From positions 62,001-126,000 of the forward strand of contig NZ_NFSC01000027.1 of NCBI RefSeq assembly GCF_002157505.1: a DNA stretch of 64,000 nt, given 5' to 3'. The DNA is from Arthrobacter agilis (lineage in GTDB: Bacteria > Actinomycetota > Actinomycetes > Actinomycetales > Micrococcaceae). Shown one piece after another: positions 44,148 to 53,748 of this stretch. The position numbers were made by a program, and so were the translations under genes. Positions within the stretch are counted from its first letter, which is position 1. The number at the start of each line of letters is the position of its first letter. The notes beneath the pieces are model-generated. The model was not told where the DNA came from, ran no database searches, and worked only from the letters and a program-made list of their open reading frames with translations.

Positions 44148-44486
44148 ATGGCTTAGGGTACGCGCGGTCGGCAGCCGGGTCCGGGCGGATTCCGGCCGAA
44201 ATCCCGCTTGCCCAGGCGTTCCCGGCTGGTCCGGCCCCGTGTCGCGGGGCTACCGCCACAGTTCTCGGCGGGTTCCCCGGATACTCCTGCTTCACTGCAA
44301 CGGCGGCGCATTCCCGCCGCTGCAGACAGTTCCGGCACCGATCGCCGGCAACGCTCCCGGACGCCGGACGTGCGGAGCCGTGCCGTCCTCCCGGTGCCGG
44401 CGATCGGCGACATGGTGTGACGAAGTTCCCATCCGGGGCGGAGCCGGACGGCAGCTGGATCCCGGCCCGATGCGGCCTGCGGCAGG
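44148..44486. other. 339-bp gap with inverted repeats, no gene
   Basis: It contains the BCCT leader. A hairpin (TGCA-a-CGGCGG with CCGCCG-c-TGCA, 44296-44324) and a wider inverted repeat (CCGATCGCCGGCA at 44338-44350 with TGCCGGCGATCGG at 44395-44407) are seen. No ORF with good coding character was found. Confidence 0.6.
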
Positions 44487-45695
44487 TCAGCCCACGTGGA
44501 GGCGGTGCCGCTCCCTGCGGTCCTTGGCGTTGTCGGTGGTGAGGCTGAGGGCGAGGCCGACGGCGACGAGCAGGATCATGACGAACGGGAGGACCTCGAG
44601 CCCGATGCCGTCCAGCAGGAGTCCGCCGAGGAGCGCGCCTCCGCCGATGCCGACGTTGAACGCCGTCGTCTGCAGGGCCGCGGAGAGGTCGCGTGTCCGG
44701 AAGGACGCCGTGCGGAGCATGCGTGTCTGCAGCAGGGCGGGGATGCCGCCGAACGCAGCACCCCAGACGATGACGGCGGTGAGCACCACCACCGTGTTGG
44801 CGGTGGCCAGCGCGAGGGTGAGCACTGCCGCCATGACGACCAGGACGACGCCCGCGAACGCCTTGCGGGGGAAGCGGTCAGCGGCGTAACCGGCTCCCAC
44901 GAGACCGATGATGCCTGCACCGCCGTAGAGGAACAGGACGAGGGCGACCGACCCCGGCTCGAAGGTGGAGACATCCGTCAGCCAGGGGGCGATGTACGTG
45001 TAGAAGGTGTTCTGCCCGGTCAGCAGGATCAGGATGACGGTGCACAGCAGGATCACGGCCCTGAAGCTGGGGTCCCGGCGCAGCGGGACGCGCTCCTCGC
45101 CGGCCTTCCGCTCTCCGTGGTGGTTCACCGGGGGCAGGAACTTCACGATGACGAGGGCCAGGGCGGCCACGGCCACTCCGATGACGGTGAAGGCCGCACG
45201 CCAACCGAGGGCGTTGCCGATCGCGGTCCCGACCGGGACGCCGAGGACGAACGCCGCCGTTCCACCGCCGGCGGTGATGGCGATGGCCTTGCCGAGCTGG
45301 TGGGCCGGGACGAGGTGCGCGGCGTAGGCGGCGACCACGGCCCAGAAGAGCCCGTGCGCCAGGCCGCCGAGGATGCGCGCCGCGACCAGGACGCCGTAGG
45401 TCGGGGCGACCGCCGCGATGATGTTCGCCACCGCGATCACGAGGAGCACGACGACGATCAGCGACTTGCGTGAGTACCGCTGGGTCAGGGCGGCCAGGGG
45501 CGTGGTCGCGACGACGACGGTCCCCGCGAAGATCGTCACGAGGTAGCCGGCCGTCGAGAGGCCCACATTCAGGTCGCGGGCCATCGCCGGCAGGAGGCCG
45601 GTGGGCAGGAACTCGCTGGTCACGGAGACGAAGATCGCCCCCGCAAGGGACAGCAGCCCGATGTAGGGGAAGGGCACGGTGGTCTTCACCGGCAC
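44487..45695 (-). CDS. MFS transporter (DHA1-like)
   Basis: About 402 residues with 12 predicted membrane segments; conserved LPTGLLPAMARDLNVGLSTAGYLVT and the loop GWRAAFTVIG are typical of sugar or drug efflux DHA1 carriers. GTG 45695 is the best start by protein alignment, but it lacks a clear ribosome site; TTG a few codons upstream is possible. Substrate unknown. Confidence 0.88.
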   Translation of the reverse strand: MPVKTTVPFPYIGLLSLAGAIFVSVTSEFLPTGLLPAMARDLNVGLSTAGYLVTIFAGTVVVATTPLAALTQRYSRKSLIVVVLLVIAVANIIAAVAPTYGVLVAARILGGLAHGLFWAVVAAYAAHLVPAHQLGKAIAITAGGGTAAFVLGVPVGTAIGNALGWRAAFTVIGVAVAALALVIVKFLPPVNHHGERKAGEERVPLRRDPSFRAVILLCTVILILLTGQNTFYTYIAPWLTDVSTFEPGSVALVLFLYGGAGIIGLVGAGYAADRFPRKAFAGVVLVVMAAVLTLALATANTVVVLTAVIVWGAAFGGIPALLQTRMLRTASFRTRDLSAALQTTAFNVGIGGGALLGGLLLDGIGLEVLPFVMILLVAVGLALSLTTDNAKDRRERHRLHVG

Positions 45696-45875
45696 GGAGG
45701 AAACAGACAAGGGACACCAATCAGAGGTCTTACGGCGGTCAGAGCCCCGGCTGCTCCGTTGAAAACCGAAGGGCATACTCCAGTCAAGCCGAGAGACGGC
45801 TTTGACCTATGCAACAACACCGCGACCCCGCAGGGCATTCCTGCTGCCTCGGAGAGAAAGCCTGCGGCCCCTGTC

Positions 45876-46220
45876 CTACGCCCCGCCCGCCGTGCCCGTC
45901 CCGCCGGGTGCGGGGTCCCGCTCACCGGCGAAGACCGTGGCTCCGCGCCCGGCGCCGTCACGTTCGCCGTCATGTCCGCCGTCATGTTCGCCGTCGTCCT
46001 GCTGGGGCACGAGCGTCAGGCGCGGCCCCGCGTCACGGTCGTCGAGCTCATCGGCGATCTCGTCCTTGCGGGACGCCGTCTCGGGGTCGACCTCGCCGTC
46101 CTCCGCCCACTCGTGCTCGATCTCCCGGTGCACCTTGCTGTTCAGGACCTCTACCTCCTGGTCCCGAAGCCTGCCGAGGTCGGCGGGGAACGGTTCGTCC
46201 GGGGAGATCCTGCTGCTCAT
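45876..46220 (-). CDS. Small acidic hypothetical protein (114 aa)
   Basis: Not recognised. The ATG 46220 starts MSSRISPDEPFPADLGRLRD, followed by a charged helix and an Asp/Gly/His-rich C-terminus. It is hydrophilic, without signal or membrane segment. GGACAGG precedes the ATG at a short distance. Codon use is like its neighbours. Confidence 0.55.
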   Translation of the reverse strand: MSSRISPDEPFPADLGRLRDQEVEVLNSKVHREIEHEWAEDGEVDPETASRKDEIADELDDRDAGPRLTLVPQQDDGEHDGGHDGERDGAGRGATVFAGERDPAPGGTGTAGGA

Positions 46221-46340
46221 GCCTGTCCAATCTGCTGGCCGTGGGTGCACGGCGACCGGACACAGAGTAGGGGCCATCGGCGCCGGCGACAAGCAGGCCC
46301 CTTAGTTCTTCCCTGCCACCCGGGGGCCCGGGGCGCTCAC

Positions 46341-47261
46341 TCAGGCGAGGAGGGCGGCGGCGACGACGAGCGCCGGGATCGCGAGCACGGAGGACAGCAG
46401 CACCGTGTCGCGGGCCAGCGGGATGCCGCGGCCGTACCGGCTGGCGAACATGAAGACGTTCTGTGCGGTGGGCAGTGCCGACACGACGACGGCGCTGAGC
46501 AGCTTCTGGCCGTCGAGTCCGAAGAGGTGGTGGGCGGTCAGGTAGGCGGCCACCGGCATGAGGCCACTCTTCAGGGCGGTGGCCGTGAGGACCTGCAGGC
46601 GGTCCGGACTGCGTCGAAGTGGCCGGCTCCCCGGCAGGGACATCCCGAAGGACAGAAGGACCATGGGTACGGCGGCACCGCCGACGAGCGCCAGGGAATC
46701 CCATACCGGGGCCGGCGGGCGGAACCCCGTGGCGGCCACCGCGACGCCCAGCAGGGACGCGATGATCATCGGATTCCGGAAGGGCTGGGTCAGGAAGGCC
46801 CGGAACGAGGGTTTCCGGCTCGAGGTGAGGTCGAGGACCGTCAGGTAGAGGGGCGCGAGCAGCAGGAGCTGCACGAGCAGCACGGGGGCGATCGGCGTGG
46901 CGTCACCGAGGGCGTAGAACGCGATGGGGATGCCGATGTTGTTGGCGTTCACGTAGGAACTCGCCATCGCACCGATCGCCGTCTCCGCCGCCGGCCTGCG
47001 GAAGAGGAACCTGCTGATGAGGACGTAGAGGACGGCGATGGCCAGGGAGGAGATGAGCGCGATGGGCATGTACTCGGAGAACACCGAACCGAGGTCCGCA
47101 TCGGCCAGGACGGTGAAGAGCAGCGCCGGATTGGTCACGAAGAACGCCACCTGGTTCAGCGCGTAACCGGCCTGCGGTCCGCCGATCACCAGGCGCCCGG
47201 CGACGTAGCCGACGAGGATCACGGCACCGACGACGGCGAATCCGCCCAGTACTCCCAGCAT
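46341..47261 (-). CDS. AEC family transporter
   Basis: 306 residues, about ten membrane segments, of the auxin-efflux-carrier superfamily (ASSYVNANNIGIPIAFYALGD and LPTAQNVFMFASRYG are family blocks). Bacterial members move organic acids such as malate or malonate. Substrate is not resolved. Confidence 0.9.
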   Translation of the reverse strand: MLGVLGGFAVVGAVILVGYVAGRLVIGGPQAGYALNQVAFFVTNPALLFTVLADADLGSVFSEYMPIALISSLAIAVLYVLISRFLFRRPAAETAIGAMASSYVNANNIGIPIAFYALGDATPIAPVLLVQLLLLAPLYLTVLDLTSSRKPSFRAFLTQPFRNPMIIASLLGVAVAATGFRPPAPVWDSLALVGGAAVPMVLLSFGMSLPGSRPLRRSPDRLQVLTATALKSGLMPVAAYLTAHHLFGLDGQKLLSAVVVSALPTAQNVFMFASRYGRGIPLARDTVLLSSVLAIPALVVAAALLA

Positions 47262-47313
47262 GTTCTCTCCCTACGCATCAGGCTGTCCCGCCCGGGTGCC
47301 CCTTAAGAACCTA

Positions 47314-47342
47314 GTGCGTCCACCGACGGGCGGGGGACGCAC
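47314..47342 (-). terminator. Terminator-like hairpin after GH53
   Basis: GTGCGTCC (47314-47321) and GGACGCAC (47335-47342) form a perfect 8-bp stem with a 13-nt loop, 22 bp after the minus-strand GH53 gene. Confidence 0.6.
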
Positions 47343-47363
47343 CAGGTCCTGCGGACCGGAGGG

Positions 47364-49004
47364 TTACGGCGTGCGACGCGGCTCCGGGTCCGGGGCGTAC
47401 TCGGCGAGGGCGGGCAGCGCCCGGCCCTCGAAGTCGAACATCGCCTGGTTCTCCCACGCATTGCCGCTCGCGGGGTCGGCGGGATCCCACCCGTTGCCCT
47501 CGACGGCGGTCCAGGCGGGTTCCCAGCTCACGACGCCGATGCCCCGCCCGCCGGGAGCGGAGGCGACGACGTCCTGCACCGCGCGGAAGTTCGCCGCCTG
47601 GCCCTCGGGTGTCGCCGGGTAGCCCGGCACCAGTTCCGATGCGAGGTCGATGACGTTCTGCCACGCATGCTCGGGGTTGTCGGCCAGCGTGAAGGGGTAG
47701 GAGTTCTCCACCACGAGCACGTCGCGGTCGTACCGCGCGGACAGCGTGGTGACGGCGTTCTGCAGGTCCGCCATCGAGCCGTGCCAGTAGCCGTAGTAGG
47801 AGAGCCCGATGGTGTCGAACTGCACGCCGCGTGCCGTGACCTCGTCGAACCACCAGGTGAGTCCACCGATGCCGTTGTTGATGTTGGTCAGGTGCAGGAT
47901 CACGTCCGTGTCGGCGCTGACGTCCTTGACGGCACGGGAGCCGGCAGAGAGGAACAGGGCGAGGTTGTCCCACTGCGCGCCGTCCACGCCGTCGCCGGGG
48001 AGAACGTCCCAGGTCTGGCCGAGGGGCCACATCATGCCGGGGTTGATCTCGTTGCCCACCTGCACCGCGTCCGCCGTCGCTCCCGCGTCCTTCAGGGCCG
48101 TCAGGACGTCGTGCGTGTGCTGGTACACGGCGTCGGCTACCGCTGCCGGCTCGAGGCCCACCCACGCCGAGGGCATCCCCTGGGCTCCCGGGTCGGTCCA
48201 GCGGTCGCTGTAGTGGAAGTCCACGAGCACCTGCATGCCGGCGGCCTTCGCGCGCTTCGCCGTCGCCACGACCTCGTCGGTGGTGTTGTAGCCGTCGGCG
48301 GGGTCGACCCAGACCTTCAGCCGCACCATGTTCGCTCCGGCGTCGGCGAACGCCTGGACCGCATCCACCGGATGCCCCGCGGCGTCGTAGTAGACAGCGC
48401 CGTTGTCCTCGTTCTTGGCCAGGTTGGACAGGTCGGCGCCGCGGACGGCGCGGGAGACGGACCCGGGCCTGAGCGTGACGTCGTCGACGACCACCCAGTC
48501 GCCGGCCGTGCCGCGCGTCTCGATGACCACCTCGCAGGAGCCCCTGGTGACGTAGGCGTCGGCCGCGATGGTGAGCCACGCGCCATCCTGCGCGGTGGAC
48601 GGGATGACGGTCTCGCCGTCGGTCCCGCAGTTCCGCAGGGCGATGCGGGACGCCCGGAGCGAGCCCTCGGACTTCACGCGGGCGGACACCGTCCACCAGC
48701 CCTCGGCCAGGGCTCCGGTCTTCTGGCGGGCGGTGGCCGTGGCGTCCCCGGACAACCGCTGCGCGAGGTGGGCACCCTCGGCGTCGCGCTCGACGACGGT
48801 GGAGGCAGGGTTGCCCGTGGTCTTCCAGCCGGTCAGGCCGGTCTCGAAGCCCGGGTTGATGATGCCGCCCGGAGCGGGGGCCGGTGCGGCTGACACCGGT
48901 GCCAACCCTGCGGGCAGGGTGACGGCAGCCAGTACCGCGGCGGCCAGCACCCTTCCTCTCCGTCGTCCGCCACCCGTTCGCGGTGCTGCGTGCAGTGTTC
49001 TCAT
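47364..49004 (-). CDS. Secreted GH53 endo-beta-1,4-galactanase
   Basis: 546 residues. The signal peptide (VLAAAVLAAVTLPAGLAPVSA) is followed by a carbohydrate-binding-like beta domain (about 45-175, PGFETGLTGWKTTGNPA) and the GH53 barrel with acid/base E319 (VGNEINPG) and nucleophile E433 (VVENSYPF). It cuts galactan side chains of rhamnogalacturonan-I outside the cell. ATG 49004 follows AAGGAGG. It lies 87 bp after the GH42 gene, in the same direction. Confidence 0.94.
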   Translation of the reverse strand: MRTLHAAPRTGGGRRRGRVLAAAVLAAVTLPAGLAPVSAAPAPAPGGIINPGFETGLTGWKTTGNPASTVVERDAEGAHLAQRLSGDATATARQKTGALAEGWWTVSARVKSEGSLRASRIALRNCGTDGETVIPSTAQDGAWLTIAADAYVTRGSCEVVIETRGTAGDWVVVDDVTLRPGSVSRAVRGADLSNLAKNEDNGAVYYDAAGHPVDAVQAFADAGANMVRLKVWVDPADGYNTTDEVVATAKRAKAAGMQVLVDFHYSDRWTDPGAQGMPSAWVGLEPAAVADAVYQHTHDVLTALKDAGATADAVQVGNEINPGMMWPLGQTWDVLPGDGVDGAQWDNLALFLSAGSRAVKDVSADTDVILHLTNINNGIGGLTWWFDEVTARGVQFDTIGLSYYGYWHGSMADLQNAVTTLSARYDRDVLVVENSYPFTLADNPEHAWQNVIDLASELVPGYPATPEGQAANFRAVQDVVASAPGGRGIGVVSWEPAWTAVEGNGWDPADPASGNAWENQAMFDFEGRALPALAEYAPDPEPRRTP

Positions 49005-49091
49005 GCGTCCTCCTTGACGTAGGCCCCCGAGCGGGGCTTTGCGGGTACTGCGGTTCCTGCTGCTACCCGCCCTGCCGAACGGCGGGGTGGT

Positions 49092-51170
49092 TCACGCGCC
49101 GGTGGCGGTCTCGATGACCGCCGAGGCGCCTGCGGCGAGCGGATCACCGGCCGTGACGGTCCTGCCGCTCACGAGGTCGGTGCCGCCGACGGGCAGGGTG
49201 GCCTCGGAATCGGTGTGGTTGAGCACGAAGGTGAACGTTCCTTCGTCCGAGGTGCGCCTCACGGTCTCCACCCCGGGCTGCGAGGGGCCGTCCGGGATCC
49301 CGGCGACGGCCAGGGCCTCGCCGAGCAGGGTGTCGAGTGCGGGCGCTGCGGGCCTCGTGGAGATGTACCAGGCGGTGCCCCTGCCGAACGCGTTCACGGT
49401 GACGGCAGGCTTTCCGGCAGCGGGCCCGGAGGCGTAGCCGGTGTGCGCCTGCGCGCCGTTCAGTTCGAGGTCCTCCGCCCAGACGTCCGCCGTCGAGCCG
49501 TCGTCGAGGGTCACGGACTCGTGCTCGCGCAGGGGCAGCCACTCCGCGACCGTCAACCCGAGGACGTTCCGGAGCTGGCCGGGATAACCGCCGGCGGGGA
49601 CGGCGTCGTGGTCGTCCACCACGCCCGAGAAGAAGGAGGCCACGAGGTTGCCGCCCTCCGCCACGTACGCCTCGAGGTTTCCGCGTGCGGCGGGGGACAC
49701 GGCGTAGAGCGCGGGTGCGAGGACGAGGTCGTAGCCGCCGAGCTCCTGCTCGGGATGTGCGAAGTCGACCGTCACGTTCCGCCGCCACAGCGCCGTGTAG
49801 TAGGCCTCGATGCGTTCCCGGTGGTCGAGGTCCTCCGAGGGCCGCCACTCGAGGTCCTGCGCCCAGAAGGACTGGGTGTCCCACAGGATGGCCACCCTCG
49901 CGCGGACCGTGGAACCGCGGACGGCGCCGGCCCGGCGGAGCGTGGAGCCGAGCTCGGTCACCTCCCGGAAGATGCGCGAGTCCGGGCCCTGGTGCGGGAC
50001 CATGGCGGAGTGGAACTTCTCGGCTCCGAAGCGCGAGGCCCGGAACTGGAAGAACATGACGGCGTCGGCGCCGCGTGCCACGTGGCTGAGACTGTTGCGC
50101 AGCATCTCGCCGGGGCGCTTGGCGATGTTGCGGGGCTGCCAGTTGACCGCCGACGTCGAGTGCTCCATCAGCATCCACGGCTTGCCGCCGGCGAGGGAGC
50201 GCGTGAAGTCGGCGTCGAGTGCCAGGAGCACGTGGTTGTCCTCCCGCTCGGCGGTCAGGTAGTGGTCGTTGGCGACGACGTCGACCTCGCGGGCCCAGGC
50301 CCAGTAGTCCAGGGACGGGCAGCTGGTGGCCATGAAGTTGGTGGTGACGGGCAGGCCGGGGGTGTACTGCCGGATGATGTCGCGCTCGAGGACGTAGCAC
50401 TCGAGGAGCGCGTCGGAGGTGAACCGCTTGAAGTCGAGGCGGTGGGCGGGATTCACCACGGTGGTGCTCAGGCGTGGAGCGTCGATCTCGTCCCACGCGC
50501 CGTAGCGCTGGCCCCAGAAGGTGGTGCCCCAGGCGTCGTTGAGGGCATCGAGTGAGCCGTAGCGGTTGCCGAGCCAGGCGCGGAAGGCCTGCACCGAGTG
50601 CTCCGAGTAGCATTCGCTGACCGGGGCCCCGTATTCGTTGTGCACGTGCCACATGCGCAGCGCCGGGTGCGCTGCATAGCGGCGTGCCAGTTCTTCCGTG
50701 ATGCGCCCGGCGTGGTGGCGGTACTCTGGCGAGCTCGGCGAGGCCATGCCGCGCGAGCCGTGCCCGAGCGTCAGCCCCTCCCGCGTCACCGGGCGTGCCT
50801 GCGGGTACTTCTTCCAGAACCAGGCGGGCGGGGCGGCGGTCGGAGTGCCGAGGTCGACGTCGATGCCCGCGGAGGCGAGCAGGTCCATGATGTCGTCGAG
50901 GAAGGTGAAGTCGAACTCGCCGTCGCGCGGCTCCAGCAGTGCCCACGAGAAGATGCCGATGCTGACCAGGTTGATCCCGGCCTGCTGCATGAGCGCGATG
51001 TCCTCGAGCCACACGTGGCGCGGCCACTGCTCCGGGTTGTAGTCCCCGCCGTACCGGAGCTGCTGGGTTCCGCCCGGCCAGGATCGGCTGGCGGGGGCGG
51101 CGGAGGTGCCCGGAACGGCAGCGCCCGGCAGGGCGCCTGAGGTGGTGACCGCGGTGTGGTCAAGCGACAT
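49092..51170 (-). CDS. GH42 beta-galactosidase
   Basis: 692 residues. The GH42 barrel (YNPEQWPRHVWLED) has acid/base E179 (HNEYGAP) and nucleophile E336 (LMEHSTS), followed by the trimerisation and C-terminal beta domains. No signal peptide, so it works in the cytosol on galacto-oligosaccharides brought in by the divergent ABC importer. ATG 51170 follows AAGGAG. Confidence 0.95.
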   Translation of the reverse strand: MSLDHTAVTTSGALPGAAVPGTSAAPASRSWPGGTQQLRYGGDYNPEQWPRHVWLEDIALMQQAGINLVSIGIFSWALLEPRDGEFDFTFLDDIMDLLASAGIDVDLGTPTAAPPAWFWKKYPQARPVTREGLTLGHGSRGMASPSSPEYRHHAGRITEELARRYAAHPALRMWHVHNEYGAPVSECYSEHSVQAFRAWLGNRYGSLDALNDAWGTTFWGQRYGAWDEIDAPRLSTTVVNPAHRLDFKRFTSDALLECYVLERDIIRQYTPGLPVTTNFMATSCPSLDYWAWAREVDVVANDHYLTAEREDNHVLLALDADFTRSLAGGKPWMLMEHSTSAVNWQPRNIAKRPGEMLRNSLSHVARGADAVMFFQFRASRFGAEKFHSAMVPHQGPDSRIFREVTELGSTLRRAGAVRGSTVRARVAILWDTQSFWAQDLEWRPSEDLDHRERIEAYYTALWRRNVTVDFAHPEQELGGYDLVLAPALYAVSPAARGNLEAYVAEGGNLVASFFSGVVDDHDAVPAGGYPGQLRNVLGLTVAEWLPLREHESVTLDDGSTADVWAEDLELNGAQAHTGYASGPAAGKPAVTVNAFGRGTAWYISTRPAAPALDTLLGEALAVAGIPDGPSQPGVETVRRTSDEGTFTFVLNHTDSEATLPVGGTDLVSGRTVTAGDPLAAGASAVIETATGA

Positions 51171-51247
51171 GGAAAATCTCCTTCAACTGTGTGCGCTCCC
51201 AGTTCTAGCACGGACAGTGGGCACAGTGGTAGCTCTTCCCGCCCATC

Positions 51248-51292
51248 TTGACAGCACCCAGATCTCTGTGACCTACTGGAACCGCTCACAGT
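51248..51292. promoter_or_regulatory. Divergent control region: -35 box and imperfect palindrome
   Basis: TTGACA (51248-51253) reads towards the binding-protein gene; its -10 is weak. ACTGGAACCGCTCACAGT (51275-51292) is an imperfect dyad with central CG, the shape of a LacI-type operator, between the GH42 and ABC units. Confidence 0.5.
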
Positions 51293-51348
51293 CTGGCGCC
51301 GTACTCGTTCGAGGGGCGTACTGGATTGCTTTCGACAAGGAGGACGAA

Positions 51349-52650
51349 ATGCGTTCAATTCTTCGCGTCGGTGCCATGGCTACCGTCGCTGCCACCGCCC
51401 TGCTCACCGCGGGATGCTCGAGTCCCGCTGCGGACGAACCCACCGCCGAAGGTCCCGTGGAGCTCAGCTTCTGGGCCTGGGCCCCCAACATCGAGAAGGT
51501 GGTGGAGCTGTGGAACGAGGAGAACCCGGACATCCAGGTCACCGTCAGCAAGCAGGACGGCGGAGACCCGGCGGTCACCAAGCTCCTCACCGCGATCAAT
51601 GCGGGCAGCGGGGCTCCTGACCTGATGCAGGCGGAGTACCAGAAGATCCCGACGCTCGTGGCCTCGGATGCCCTGGCCGACATCTCCGAGGGTGCCGGCG
51701 ACCTCGAGGACAAGTTCCCCGAAGGTGTCTGGTCCTCGGTCACCCTCGGCGGGGACGCCCTCTACGCCGTACCGCAGGACTCCGGGCCCATGATGTTCTA
51801 CTACCGCGAGGACGTCTTCAAGGAACTCGGCCTCGAGGTGCCCACCACCTGGGAGGAGTACGCCGACGTCGCACGCGCCGTGCACGCCTCCGACCCGAAG
51901 CGCTACCTCGGCACGTTCTCCGCGAACGACGCCGGCTGGTTCGCCGGGATGGCTCAGCAGGCAGGAACCTCCTGGTGGAGCATCGACGGCGACTCCTGGG
52001 GCGTCGACATCGACAGCGAGGCCACCGAGAAGGTTGCCTCCTACTGGGGCGGACTCGTCGAGGAAGGCGCGATCGACAACAAGCCCATGTACACGCCCGA
52101 GTGGAATGCCGGGCTCAATGACGGCAGCCAGGTCGGCTGGCTGAGCGCCGTGTGGGCGCCGGGCGTCCTGTCCGGCAACGCCGCGGAGACCGCCGGCCTC
52201 TGGAAGGCTGCCCCCATGCCGCAGTGGGAGGGGGAGGAAGCGACCGGCAACTGGGGCGGATCCTCCACCGCCGTCACGTCGCAGAGCGAGCACGTCGAGG
52301 CTGCGACCGAGTTCGCCACGTGGCTGAACACCGATCCCGAGGCGGTCCAGGCCCTTGCCGACGTCGCGAACGTCTTCCCTGCAGCCACCGAGGAAGCCGA
52401 GGCAGCCCTGACGACGGCACCGGAGTTCTTCAGCAACCAGCCCGACTTCTACGACGTCGCGGCGGACGTGGCGGAGACGGTCAGCCCCTTCACCTACGGG
52501 CCGAACGTCAACGTCGCCTTCAGCGCCTACAACGACGAGTTCGCCAAGGCAGCCGACGCGAAGACGGAATCCGCCTTCGTGGACGCCCTGAAGGCCATGC
52601 AGGAGATCACCGTCAGCGATCTCAAGGACAACGGCTTCAACGTCAAGTAA
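51349..52650 (+). CDS. Galacto-oligosaccharide-type ABC substrate-binding lipoprotein
   Basis: 433 residues, CUT1 family. The lipobox LLTAGC gives Cys23; the mature part has ELSFWAWAPNIEKVVELWNEENPD and APDLMQAEYQKIPTL. ATG 51349 follows AAGGAGG. It heads the importer operon (binding protein, two permeases, LacI regulator) divergent from GH42/GH53, so galactan fragments are the likely ligand. Confidence 0.94.
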   Translation: MRSILRVGAMATVAATALLTAGCSSPAADEPTAEGPVELSFWAWAPNIEKVVELWNEENPDIQVTVSKQDGGDPAVTKLLTAINAGSGAPDLMQAEYQKIPTLVASDALADISEGAGDLEDKFPEGVWSSVTLGGDALYAVPQDSGPMMFYYREDVFKELGLEVPTTWEEYADVARAVHASDPKRYLGTFSANDAGWFAGMAQQAGTSWWSIDGDSWGVDIDSEATEKVASYWGGLVEEGAIDNKPMYTPEWNAGLNDGSQVGWLSAVWAPGVLSGNAAETAGLWKAAPMPQWEGEEATGNWGGSSTAVTSQSEHVEAATEFATWLNTDPEAVQALADVANVFPAATEEAEAALTTAPEFFSNQPDFYDVAADVAETVSPFTYGPNVNVAFSAYNDEFAKAADAKTESAFVDALKAMQEITVSDLKDNGFNVK

Positions 52651-52666
52651 GCCGCACCAGTATCAC

Positions 52667-52705
52667 CGGTGCCGCCGCCCCTCCGCAGGGCGGGCGGCGG
52701 CACCG
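52667..52705 (+). terminator. Intercistronic hairpin after the binding-protein gene
   Basis: A 14-bp perfect stem (52667-52680 with 52692-52705, CGGTGCCGCCGCCC and its complement) with an 11-nt loop sits between the binding-protein and permease genes. It parallels the hairpin at the same place in the other sugar ABC operon. Confidence 0.75.
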
Positions 52706-52724
52706 ACGTTCGAAGGGGAACACC

Positions 52725-53747
52725 GTGAGCGTTCAGCCAGCAGTATCCGGGAGCACCAGCGCCCGCGCCGACCGGAGGTCCGGGCAGGGCGGTCCGCCGC
52801 CGTCGGGGAGCCCGGGTGGCGGTTCCGTGCGGCGCCGGTCCCACCGGTTCCGGTCCCGCGTCCTGACGCCGTACCTGATGCTCGCTCCCGGTATCCTCCT
52901 GTTCGCCGTCTTCATGGCGGCCCCCATCCTCTACACGCTGTACCTGAGCTTCCAGCGCGTCGAGGTGTCGGGGCTCGGGCTCGGCTCGGGTGCGCGGAAG
53001 CAGGTCTTCGCGGGCCTGGACAACTACGCCGCAGCCCTCTCGGACCCCGAATTCGCCGCCAGTGTGGGCAGGGTCCTGCTGTACGGACTCATCCTCATCC
53101 CGTGCATGCTCGGGCTCGCGCTCCTGTTCGCCCTCCTGCTGGACTCCCGGCGGTCCAGGGCCACCACCTTCTCGAGGGTCTCGATCTTCCTGCCCTACGC
53201 GGTGCCGGCCGTCATCAGCTCGCTGCTCTGGGGATTCCTGTACCTGCCCTCGGTCAGCCCGTTCTACTACGTGACGGAGCGGCTCGGCCTCGACATGCCG
53301 CAGATCCTCTCCTCCGGACTCATCATGTTCGGCATCGCCAACATCGCCCTGTGGGGTGGCGTGGGCTTCAACATGATCGTCATCTACACGTCATTGAAGG
53401 CCGTGCCGAACGACATCTACGAGGCCGCGAGGCTCGACGGCGCCACCGAGACGCAGATCGCCCTCCGCATCAAGATCCCCATCGTGATGCCGTCGCTCAT
53501 CATGACGGCCCTGTTCTCCATCGTGGCGACGCTCCAGGTCTTCGCCGAGCCCACCACGCTCCGGCCGCTGACCAACACGCTCTCGACCAGCTGGACACCG
53601 CTGATGAAGGTGTACCGCGATGCGTTCACCCGTGACGACATCTACTCCGCGGCGGCGAGCTCGATCGTCATCGCCGCAGCGACCCTCCTGATCTCCTTCG
53701 TATTCCTCCGCGTGGTCCAGAAGCGCGCCTTCGGACAGGAAGACTGA
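52725..53747 (+). CDS. Sugar ABC transporter permease (MalF-type)
   Basis: 340 residues with an extended Ser/Gly/Arg-rich cytosolic N-tail, six membrane segments and the EAA loop EAARLDGATETQIALRIKIP. GTG 52725 follows GAAGGGGAA. It pairs with the next permease, whose ATG is one base after its stop codon. No ATPase gene is in the operon. Confidence 0.93.
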   Translation: MSVQPAVSGSTSARADRRSGQGGPPPSGSPGGGSVRRRSHRFRSRVLTPYLMLAPGILLFAVFMAAPILYTLYLSFQRVEVSGLGLGSGARKQVFAGLDNYAAALSDPEFAASVGRVLLYGLILIPCMLGLALLFALLLDSRRSRATTFSRVSIFLPYAVPAVISSLLWGFLYLPSVSPFYYVTERLGLDMPQILSSGLIMFGIANIALWGGVGFNMIVIYTSLKAVPNDIYEAARLDGATETQIALRIKIPIVMPSLIMTALFSIVATLQVFAEPTTLRPLTNTLSTSWTPLMKVYRDAFTRDDIYSAAASSIVIAAATLLISFVFLRVVQKRAFGQED

Positions 53748-53748
53748 C

